Positions 55,030-64,000 of a DNA stretch of 64,000 bases are shown here, in pieces. The position numbers and the translations under genes were made by a program. The DNA is from Symsagittifera roscoffensis (taxonomy: Eukaryota > Xenacoelomorpha > Acoela > Convolutidae), in NCBI RefSeq assembly GCF_963678635.1, contig NC_087067.1, forward strand, positions 37,766,686 to 37,830,685. Direction: 5' to 3'. The stretch's first letter is position 1, and every line of letters starts with the position of its first letter. Below the pieces are notes generated by a model. The model searched no databases, had not been told where the DNA came from, and was given only the letters and a program-made list of their open reading frames with translations.

Positions 55030-55560
55030 TGATCCAGACTCTTCAACGAATGTGCAACACCAAAATTCACGATATCAAAATTACTTTCAGAATGAAAAAC
55101 TTACAAAAACTGATGCACATAAAGCCGACTTTTTAGTCTTAAACTTAAATTTTTTATTGCGAACTCTAAGGTGCTCTAGAGAACAGTTTATGGTATTCAG
55201 ATACAAGGTTCGAGAACAAGCTTTCCTCGAGGCAATTGTCACCCAATGAAAAATTCTCAAAAAAATTTTGTATCCGTCAAAACGCCAAAAAAAAAATTGG
55301 TAGTCTTTTCTAACTGCGGCACAAGCTTTGTTAGTTTTTATGTTATTATGCACTCTGAATTTTTTCAATTTTTGCTTCAGAGGCGCCGAGAAACGCAAAA
55401 TTGATTTTTTTCGTTATTGAGCTTTCTTAATTGCTTTTCTTCTTGTCCTCAGTTCAATTTTTTTAAAATATGTTAAGGTAAACGAGAATTAAGTTTTATG
55501 AGGAAATGTTAGAGTTCACGCTGAAAAAATTCGAATTTGTTTCGAACCATCTTAAATCCC
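55030..55560 (+). repeat. Family-3 repeat, copy 1
   Basis: Shares ordered blocks with 57255-58290: 'caacgaatg.gca.caccaaaat', 'tatgcac.taaagc', 'gtattcagatacaaggtt', 'caatttttgcttcag' and later 'tttatgaggaaatg.tagagtt'. Old and diverged, non-coding. Confidence 0.55.
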
Positions 55561-55604
55561 CCGTGACTTCAAAAATGGTCACAGGTGAAGCATCTTCTAA
55601 AACT

Positions 55605-56160
55605 AAGGCTCAGGACAACATTTTTTTGAATAATGTAAAAAGACCCCTGGCAAAAATGGCTAGTTGAAAAGTCGACATTTGCCTGAAAAAAAAACAAGTC
55701 TGCTGTATCAGGACAAAGCCCTGAATGTTCCGGCTACATTTTAAGGCCTTGGGAGCAGCATGAACATGAAAAAATTAAATGGGTAAAATAAAATGATCTG
55801 TTTTTTATTTGAGATTTTTTGTTAAAATCATGTCCCCACTCGGCAAGTCAAGTACAAAATGATAATTTTCTCTTCAAGTGACAAAATAAGTATGGCAAAT
55901 AAACTTCCGCAACCAATTTGGAACAATTTCTCAGACAGATTAATTGTTCGCTTGCGCGTTAATAGCGCGAAATAAATAGCGCTTTAATTGTCCCAAATTG
56001 GCCGAAATGGCCCATACCTTTAGAAAAAATGATCACGAGAGACATGTTTTTTTTTTCAAATTTAGGCTCATGACAAAAATATTTTCGAATATTTTTTGAA
56101 AATTTGCGTCAAAATTGGCTAGTCAAAAAGTCACAGTTTATCTAAAGAAACAAAAACCAC
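55605..56160 (+). repeat. Diverged local duplication
   Basis: The block at 55605-55700 ('aggctcaggacaa', 'aaaaatggctagttgaaaagtc') recurs at 56065-56160 ('aggctcatgacaa', 'caaaattggctagtcaaaaagtc'), about 460 bp apart in the same orientation. In between, 55945-55985 holds a cluster of GCGC words. Confidence 0.5.
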
Positions 56161-56174
56161 CCCGAGCGCGAACA

Positions 56175-56251
56175 TTCCGTTACTTTCGTTACGAAAGTCG
56201 GATAAAAAAAACACTCGAGAAAAAATATTTCGTTACTTTCGTTACGAAAAT
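56175..56251. repeat. Two hairpin-forming TTACTTTCGTTACGAAA units
   Basis: CGTTACTTTCGTTACGAAA at 56178 and again at 56231, in direct repeat 53 bp apart. Each contains the self-complementary TTTCGTTACGAAA (TTTCG/CGAAA stem). Confidence 0.8.
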
Positions 56252-57254
56252 TGGAACAGTAAATAACATCCATTGCCCCAGATCAAGCTCCAAGTTTTAT
56301 CTTTACGCTGTCAACAAAAACATCGCGTGCTACTATGAGAATGATAGATCTAAATAGAGTTTCATTTTGGATGTTGCTTATAAATTAAACTCAAACTGAG
56401 GTGAGACAACCTCAATAAAACTTAGTTAATGCAAAGCTTTTCTAATTATTATGTCAGTTTAGAGATTGTTAGCTATACTCGTAGTCATTTTTGCAAAAAC
56501 TTAGAAAATATTGAAGCAAAAGCTTGTCAATTTTGTAATTAATTTGAAATTGGGAAAACAGTGCTGATAAAAATTTCTCTAATTATTTCAACAATGAGAC
56601 ATTATTTCAACAATCTTTGGCTTCAAGCATAAAGTTTGGTTAAATTTTGATTAAAATCATTAAAGCAATGTTTTCCAACTCATTTCCTCAAAACTATGCT
56701 TATATATAACTTTTAACGATCCTAGGATGTTGATATCCTGCTATTAATTTTTTCCTGTAGCTACTGTCTTTTTGTTATTATTGCATTTCCTGCGAGTCAA
56801 AAAACGGAATACCCTCAGTATTTTTTTTCGAAATTGAATTGAACGGATTTGTGGGCGAGTCGAAAAAATGCAATGTAAAAAATAAAACGACATGTCCAGC
56901 ACCTGATACCGACAGGTTCTAACCCTATGAGTATACACCCTAAACTCAAAAAAAAACAGAAGCAAAAATCTGGTCAAAAATTAGTCCAAAAACAACAAAA
57001 CATTACAATATTTTGTTGTGAAAAACACAGAGGTTTAATATATAAATAACAACAAATAACTCAAAAATTACTCCTAGTGTTTTTTTTTTCAATTAACCAA
57101 TCATTCCGACTTTTTAAGACAGTTTATTAATTTGATTACGTTTTGTTGGTTTTTTACACAATTTTTTTTTTGAGAAATTTTCACCAACATCAAAATGTTC
57201 TGAGAAAACTATCATAATTGCAGGCAAAAATCCGTGCTAATCTGCAGTTTGAAT
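56252..57254. other. Non-coding, nothing recognised
   Basis: AT-rich with no supported frame. Confidence 0.5.
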
Positions 57255-58290
57255 GAGATGAAATCTCGAGCAAAATGTTTCAACGAATGCGCAGCACCAA
57301 AATGTTCAATTTAAGAATTCAAAAACAACATTCAGAAACAAAAAGTCACAAATACTTATGCACTTAGAGCTTTTTTGTCTTATATAGGTGCTGCGGAGAA
57401 CATTTTTCGGTATTCAGATACAAGGTTAGAAAAAAACTATGGTATCATATCTTTTCGATCTGCAAAGTTGTTTAATTTTACGTTTTTTTTGCTTTCTCAA
57501 AAAATTTTACGTCAATTTTTGCTTCAGGAGCACCAAAAAACCCAAAATTATTTTTTCCCTTTTGAGTTTTTGGAACCAATGTGAAACTAGTTACTTAATA
57601 CATACTTTCTTTCCCTGTAAAATAGTTATTGCTAACCAAACAAGATTCAAGACTAAATCCTAATTTAGATGTAAAAAACTGAAATTTTACTATTTCAGAG
57701 AATTAAAATAAAGATTAAAATCAGTTGCTTTCTTCTCTGCACTAACTCCGCTATAAAACAGTGTATCTCTAGATCTATTGAGACTAAGAAGTTACACAAA
57801 CCTATTCGGCCAAAAATAGATAGCGTGACAAACAGACGGTATATTTCATCCAAAAATACTCTATGAGAAGGCCACTCCGGACCTGTACTCACTTTCTCAG
57901 TTGCTTTTTTTCTTCAGTTCTGCCTCAATCCTATTGTGACAGTTTATCTATATTACTTCGTTTCCTATTCATAATTTGGGATACAAATCAATAAATTTTA
58001 ATTTGAAAGTTTAGATTGTGGTTTTTTACGCATGGAGTTACACTGGAGTCAATCTAAACATGTAGGTTCTGCGAAAGCAATTAAAATGCCTTTTAATGCA
58101 GTAAGACTCGTCTGAATCACAGAAAAAGTAACGTATTCTTCAATTAGGCTGTTGTCTAACCTAATCTTTGCATGTTTTGGAGAAAACTTTGCGAAAAAAC
58201 ATGAAGCGTTAAATATTTTAAGGTGTACAAAAATTTTGGTTTATGAGGAAATGATAGAGTTAACAATAAAATTTTTTGAAGTTATTCAAG
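57255..58290 (+). repeat. Family-3 repeat, copy 2
   Basis: Collinear with 55030-55560 but with roughly 500 bp of extra sequence (about 57600-58150) between the two blocks, so one copy carries an insertion or the other a deletion. Confidence 0.5.
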
Positions 58291-58389
58291 AAGTTTTCCA
58301 TGTCAAAATCAATGTATGCATGTAATTCAAATTATATATCAGGTGCTTCAAATATACAATGAGAGTAGTAGATGTTAGAGCTAAAGTGA

Positions 58390-58500
58390 GGGGGGGAGGT
58401 GGGTGACCCCCATGTATTAAGATAGGGAATAGATCATCCGCTCACCCAGCTATGTATTAAGATTGGGTGTAGAGTCTACAATGTATTAAGATAGGGAATA
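58390..58500. repeat. Short tandem array ATGTATTAAGATAGGGAATA
   Basis: Three units at 58411, 58452 and 58481 with uneven spacing, next to a G-rich run at 58390. Non-coding; the surrounding 58291-59036 holds nothing else I recognise except repeated 'tgcatcgta' words at 58920-59000. Confidence 0.7.
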
Positions 58501-61500
58501 CCAATGGTAAGGTTTTATGAATTGTGTGATGGTAAGATAATGGTAAGAAAAACGAAATTTTTTGGATTTTGTGTGGAAATGTCTAGTTTTTTCGCAAAAA
58601 TCTCGGCGCGCATTATCTAACTGTTAAATATCACTGGTTAATTACGAGTAGATTGTAAAATGAAGGTCTTTTAATTAGTATTTTGATACATAGAAAGTCA
58701 ACGGTAAGAGTTTGAGCAAAACATGAGATATTTTTTTAATTTAAAATTCAAAAAAAATTCAAAACACAATAAGATTTGTTATAATTATATCGAATAATAA
58801 TTTATTAGCTACTCTTACTTTCTATCTACCCAAATCTATTCTGAAATCTACTGGAACTTCGAAAAAAATCAAATTTTCGAGAGAAAAAAATTAACTTACA
58901 AAGAAAGTATATAACTCACTGCATCGTATTTGAAATTCACCGCAACTTTATAATAAAATACCAACAAAACACTGCATCGTACAAAAATTTAATACATTGC
59001 ATCACTTGTTATAAACTTGCGAAATTGCATCAGTTTTTATAAGTTCAATGGTTTTGTATGAATTCCATCGTCTTGAGCTTGTCTTTTTGGATAAAAAATC
59101 CTAAGTCCTTTTTTTGTTTGCTCATATGTGGCTACCATATGATTCATGGTTCTGAGTCCTTTATTTCTAGATGTTAGGTTGATTGCTTCATCGAGCACTC
59201 TCCTGTACTTTGACATGGGTCCATCTCTAGAATCTTCGAGAACTCGCTTGTTTAATCTTCTGCTGCTAAATTGAAATTTATCTGACTTGTTGTCATAGCA
59301 GCAATAAGTTTTGCTGCATAAACATAACATTTCTGTGCACCTAAATTCCTCTTTGAAAAGTCCCGGCTCCCGCTTATCATGCTTTTTATGCTTACTGCAA
59401 CACGTTCCAGGGAAGAAATTAGATTTTGCATCCACCTTGAAAGAGTCTCTGCAGTCATTTTCTCTCCTTTTTTCCCAAGCAGGTCTCTTATTCGGTTGGT
59501 TACAGACAAAAAAAACTCTTCCGCAAGAGCTAAATAAAGCTAGTCTGTATCCATCTCTAACTCTTCAATTTTGTTTACATCACAGAAATTGTCGAAGAAG
59601 TTATAGTAGAGCTCCAACATTCTCAGTTTTGCATACTGCACCATGAAGAATCCAACAATGATGGGTTCTCTGAGTTCAATGGTGGATTGCAGCAATTCGA
59701 CCTCATATAAGTCTTTCTCAACTGTGTTCACTCTTTTAAACAGTGTTTCATTGCCTTATGAGTTTTTTCATCGTTCAGATATTTTGTGGTTGTATGCTTG
59801 GATCTATCCATGATCTGATATCTTTAAGAGGAATTAGCCAAAATTTCATTGTTTCTGCTACAATTTCTGATAGAGGGTTTTCATCTCCTTCTCGTCTCGC
59901 TCGCATCAACCATGGTTGAAAAAATCTATTGTAAGATTTTCGGGGAGTATACTGAACAAAACGGTAAAATTTGGTGCACTGCAAGCCAAGTTCCATATAA
60001 AAGTTGATTAGAGAAGTTATTACTGTTCCATTTTCTAGCTTGAAACTAGATATCAGCGTTCTCTGAGGATGCTTTAATGTTTCGTTCTTGACTGCATAGC
60101 TTTTCATATAGTCGGCACTATCATTTCTTCCAAGTTCAGTGTTTCTGAAAACTGGAAGAAAGTTGGCAAGTTTTAATTTTAGCTCACCTGGAACAGCTAA
60201 ATCGCACTGAACATAACCAAAAAGAGGTCCATCTTTTGTTTTTGCCAAAAGGGGGTCTGTAGAAAGAGGTCTTTTATAGGGAAAGTGGGTTTTGACGAGC
60301 ATTTTGATCTACTCATTGGTTTTGAAATTTTCCCACCAGTCATACTCGCTTATTTCTCCAGCTTTGTATCCTTTCTCTTTTATGTATTCCCGTTTCATAT
60401 CATCCATCTCTCTCTTCTTATTACCTCGTTCAATATCCTGATCTGTTAAGAAGGGACGAGCTTATCGACAAGAACAGAAGTGGTAGTAACATTCCATTGC
60501 TTCGAACACAATGTTACAGTGATTGCAGTAACCATCAACATTAAAGCAGTCGATTTTTTTCTGTTTTCCAGATGTAAAAAAGCTCTCAATTTTACATTTT
60601 GGTCTTGTTTCTTGATAGAAAGACATGACCATATTCTCAAAGTTGCGAGTTCGATTATGTCAAGCCTTGAATTTCTGCATATCAGTGTCAAACTCCTAAC
60701 TCGTGTACAGTCCTGTTGGCATATCTTGACACATTGAGAAAGCGTGAAGCAGGCTTGCATCAATTCCAACGATCGATTTACAAAAATTTGATGAATTTCT
60801 GATGAATATGTCATCAACTACAGCTTTTCAAGTGAAAACAATGGAAGGTCCACCAGTCATGTCTTCTCTAATTTATTCACACAAATATTTATCACTCTTG
60901 CAAAATGGAAAAAAACTTGTAATTTGTAGATTTGTGTAGTTATATGTATGCTAGATTTGGAAGTGTACATCCAAGTTTCAATAATTTTTCCCCTTTTTAT
61001 GACACGATTGAATTTTTTTTTGCCTTGCTTCCAGGGTTGGAACTACATCCTTGTTGTAGTACCACTTCAAAAAGTCTTTGAACACTGTCATTCCGATTTT
61101 GTTCCAAGCTAATTATCCAATCCAGATGAAGGAATAGTCCTGATTTGAAGCTTTTTAAGTGCCTGTTTTTCGTCAAGCCCACTCTTTCTCAGCTTCTCAT
61201 AATCATTGAAGTCTTTGTCTAGAGGATTGTTGTATCTAAGTTTATTGAAAAAGGCTTCATACGGCGACAATTCGGGAAAATCAAGTTTATCTTGGTTATC
61301 AAACCACTCATGGGGAAAGAATCCTTTCGTTTCGCTAGCTTTATGAGAAAAGAGTCCAGAGTAGTTGCCCCTCCCAGAAAATTTCTTATGTCGAGAAATT
61401 TTACATCTCCAAACTTGAAATATATAAAGTCATTTGCTTTTTTGGTGTTTCATGTTCTTTATCGCGCATCAAATAAGGGATTAGGTAGGACTTGTTCAAA

Positions 61501-61553
61501 TTCAATTCATATCTACCACTGATAAATCCGAAAACAGCTAAAGTATTTACATA

Positions 61554-61795
61554 TTCTGGAAAAGAGCAGCTTTGCTGTATAAAAGTTTCTCAAAAAAAGT
61601 TAACTTTAGCGACCCAACAAATCTGAAACAAAATCTAACACGAGTATATTGGAACTGCGTGGAAACGCAGTACAACGAACTAGTCCCGTGCACGTGGCGC
61701 ATCCTCTGCCTCTGCCGACAATGCAATCCAGCTGGAAAACTCATTTAAACTGATCAGTTAGGGGTCCCACCCGTGGGTCTACACAGAAGCCTATC

Positions 61796-61870
<75 letters not shown>

Positions 61871-61871
61871 A
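61554..61871 (+). mobile_element. Short element with (TAC)n tail inside the polymerase relic
   Basis: The polymerase frame reads ...DLKQHLERF down to about 61872 and resumes with YVNTLAVFGF at 61553. The roughly 318 bp between them are foreign. On the plus strand the insert ends in a (TAC) microsatellite at 61797-61870. Before that it has a 6-bp hairpin with GGAA loop (CTGCGT-GGAA-ACGCAG, 61655-61670) and a second small hairpin (CCCAC..GTGGG, about 61767-61778). A simple-repeat 3' tail is typical of some LINE 3' ends and LINE-mobilised SINEs. No box A/B is clear. Confidence 0.6.
61797..61870. repeat. (TAC)n microsatellite, about 25 units
   Basis: 74 bp of uninterrupted TAC repeats. On the minus strand it appears as a poly-Ser run in the polymerase frame, but it belongs to the inserted element. 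Confidence 0.95.
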
Positions 61872-63660
61872 ATCTCTCCAGATGTTGTTTTAAATCGATG
61901 AGCTGGTTTTTCTGAATTCGTAAGAATTGTGTTGACATATCTGCTTCTTCCAAATCTTCAATGCATTCGTCTTCGTACTCAAATCTGTTGCTTGAATAGA
62001 TTTGACTTCGCTCGTTTAGCTGATCAAAGATCGTTTTCATTCTTTCATTGACAGCTACTTCAATATCTTGAAATTTTTTTCTAATCTCTAGCTTACTTTG
62101 TTCAACCAACAGCTCGAGGTTGGTTACAAAATCAATAATCAAGTTCTGTGGATCTTTCTTGTACAAAAAGTTGGGTTCATCAATCAGATTCGATGATATA
62201 GAAACTGAAATTAGAACATGTTTTCCGATCCAGGTAGTAGCTTCCGTCTCTTTTAACTCTTCTGTAGGAACACAAACCGACTCAAAATCGAAAATTGCTA
62301 GATTATTGAAAAGGTTGTTATTTTCAGAAACTGAAAGACCGAATACTTCTACTTTTCACACAAGGTTTCGCAGAGCTTATAGACGTTCTTTGGGTAAATA
62401 TGTCTCACTTTATCCTTGCATCTCAGAAGATGTTTGTTAAAATTGTCGGATTTATTAAAGAAAACGTCACAACAAGGGCATCAAAAACACTTTAAAAAAC
62501 TATCTATATCATTAGTATGAATGATATGATTTTTGAATCTCATTAGTTTAACTGTTTTTATCAAATCTTCCAATACTTCGTCGAGCTAGTTCTTCTACAT
62601 TTTCTCCTTCTTGGATATCGAAATCGTATTTAAAGATGTTTCTTTGCACAATTTCCTCGACAACAGGTAAATCTTCTAGTGAGACTCCACAAAAAAATTT
62701 AAGATCAGAACCAGATTTTAATATGAAGTCTGTAAAGTAACTAGAAGTGTGAGAATCAAGATCATTGTGACCGTTCATGTACATTGCCAATGCGCGGAAA
62801 GGACACAAATGATCCTTGTAAGTTTCCTTGTCTTTGGTAGATAAAAGACAGTTCACTTGCTTATGTCGTAGTAAGGGTTCGGGTAAGACAGACTCCGGAC
62901 ATCCCATTGGAACGTTTCTGAGTAAAGCAGCAAAAATTGTCACATTTGCGATCAACTTGAATCTCCATTTTGTGTTTTGACGTTCTTGGGTACATTGCCC
63001 AACAGTATCAAATTTTTTCCATTTTTCCTTGGATTGTTATCAAGTCTGCTTTAGTGCAGAGCAAATAGGATTTTTCAAATAGAGTATTGTTTTCATGGGC
63101 GTAGAAATATTGATATTCACCACTCTCAATATTTTGAAGAACAAAACTCAGAGCAATGTTGATTTTAGCAAAAAAAAATCGAGCTTGTTGAAGACTTCTT
63201 CAAAATTCTCATTGATAATTTTCGTGTCTAATTTAGCGATTTGGAAGTTAAATTCTTTATGTCTTCCATTTTCAATCTCCGTATCCAACAGTAAATGTTG
63301 ACGAGCACTAGGTTCCTCCTTTAGTTTTTCAGCATCTTCCCCTTCTTCTTCCACAATCTTGTTCAAGTCCGCTACAGAATCTTTGGGTTTCCGTTGTTTT
63401 GCTCCATGTTCCTTTGTCCGATGTTATTGGAGAGATTAGCAACTTGGGAACTCTTGTTCACAAGAAGGACAAACAGTTGACTGCTTCGAAATTGAAAGTG
63501 CATGCTTCTTGGCCATATGATAGTTCATTTCTTGTTGATTGTCAGAACAAGAAACAACTCCTTTAGCACAGCTTTTTTGATTTCGATCTGCATGTGCCCT
63601 AACGTACATAATTCTCCAGTCTCCACACTTGACTTTCTCATTTCGGCTCAGGGCAGGCAA

Positions 63661-63849
63661 TATCTAAAAAAATTTTGGATTCTAGAAGTGTTCCAAAATT
63701 AAAAGTTTAAAGTACCAATTGAATAAAAAACTTACTTTTTTCTTTTCGCGAACTAACGAATTGTAGAAATAGAGGAAAAATTTAATTAACTGTTTCTGAT
63801 TGGCAAACAAATTTATTGATTTAACCTGATGAAATAAGCATATTTATAT
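63661..63849. other. Upstream flank of the polymerase relic
   Basis: AT-rich spacer between the polymerase N-terminus and the 60-bp repeat array. No motif recognised. Confidence 0.4.
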
Positions 63850-64000
63850 TGACAATGACGTCATCGCCTACGCAATTTTCCTTTTATGGTAACGACGTCA
63901 TTCTATAAATAGAAGTGACGTCACCACCCACGCAAAATACCTTTTATGGTAATGACGTCATTCTATAAATAAAATGGGCGTCTCCACTCGCGCAACTTTC
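63850..64000. repeat. 60-bp tandem repeat with CRE palindromes
   Basis: The period is exactly 60 bp over two and a half units (63851, 63911, 63971 onward). Each full unit holds a TGACGTCA-like site at its start, 'acgcaa' and 'cttttatggtaa' in the middle, and 'gacgtcattctataaat' at its end. Two CRE-type sites per unit are about 36-41 bp apart. TATAAAT after each second site resembles a TATA box. The array continues off the end. Confidence 0.85.

Larger units (their letters stand above)
59037..63660 (-). pseudogene. Polinton/Maverick-type family-B DNA polymerase, decayed
   Basis: Reads downward from 63660. First comes a Cys/His-rich N-terminus (CPSCEQEFPSC). An N-terminal region follows (62955-62548; LCPFRALAMYMNGHND, ELARRSIGRFDK). 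Next is a C2H2-type finger near 62500 (CPCCDVFF...H...C) and exonuclease motif Exo I (NLAIFDFESVCVP) near 62290. Motif A region GIDASLLHAFSMC is near 60780. The palm piece is at 60302-59775 (HFPYKRPLS, FGYVQCDLAVPGELK, IVAETMKFW). Motif C is at about 59550 (ELEMDTD, then TAG where Ser should be). The C-terminal Cys-rich part is at 59435-59037 (CCSKHKKHDKREPGLFKEEF, CLCSKTYCCYD). Such protein-primed polymerases replicate self-synthesising DNA transposons and related animal viruses. Stops, frameshifts and an insertion at 61554-61871 show it is dead. No integrase, ATPase or capsid gene is seen in the window. Confidence 0.85.

Noticed and set aside
61741..62166. Poly-Ser tract as a feature of the polymerase protein
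   Set aside because: The Ser codons come from the (TAC)n tail of an inserted element, because the polymerase sequence resumes on the far side of the insert.
1..64000. CRISPR array or bacterial-type operon
   Set aside because: No regularly spaced short direct repeats with unique spacers, and coding density and repeat content are those of an animal genome.

Overview
The window reads as AT-rich animal DNA from a transposon-loaded invertebrate genome. Long stretches are non-coding, there are dispersed and nested repeats, and there are degraded retroelements. Only one gene is clearly intact: a single-exon salt-inducible kinase (SIK, AMPK-related) on the minus strand at 11387-15478. It is far more GC-rich than its surroundings. 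The retroelements are Penelope-like, and a Polinton/Maverick-type family-B DNA polymerase is also present. Both types are common in cnidarians and other aquatic invertebrates, but the sequence alone does not fix the phylum.

Layout. 1-11.3 kb: non-coding, with a diverged tandem duplication (0.8-2 kb), three copies of a MITE-like repeat called family 1 here (2.4, 6.3 and 6.9 kb), and a GC-rich patch at 3.9-4.2 kb that could be an exon. 11.4-17.3 kb: the SIK gene and its upstream flank, which carries CRE-like TGACGTAA/TTACGTCA sites. 17.3-25.4 kb: non-coding with a LINE reverse-transcriptase relic and a tRNA-like fragment. 25.4-41 kb: a cluster of Penelope-like elements (PLEs) in several states of decay, with duplicated segments. 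It holds one insertion whose empty site is also in the window, one internally deleted sister copy, an almost perfect 2-kb palindrome, and hammerhead-ribozyme-like motifs at element 3' ends. 41-44.7 kb: minus-strand open frames of uncertain, probably retroelement, origin. 44.7-58.9 kb: nested short repeats, including hAT-like family 2 with CAGGGGCGG ends and a TIR-bearing MITE, plus two candidate host exons. One of these would encode a C-terminus ending ETSV. 59-63.7 kb: a broken DNA polymerase B gene of the Polinton/adintovirus type, interrupted by a short element with a (TAC)n tail. 63.85-64 kb: a 60-bp tandem repeat with CRE palindromes that runs off the window.

The most unusual observations are five. 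(1) A PHD-type zinc finger is inserted inside the PLE reverse transcriptase, between motif B and the YVDD motif C, in two diverged copies. (2) A 2 x 988-bp palindrome was formed from a PLE relic. (3) A filled/empty site pair dates a PLE insertion with an 11-bp target duplication. (4) Hammerhead-like motifs lie at PLE ends. (5) The SIK gene has no introns and is flanked by CRE-like sites. No positional gene cluster or operon-like system is evident.
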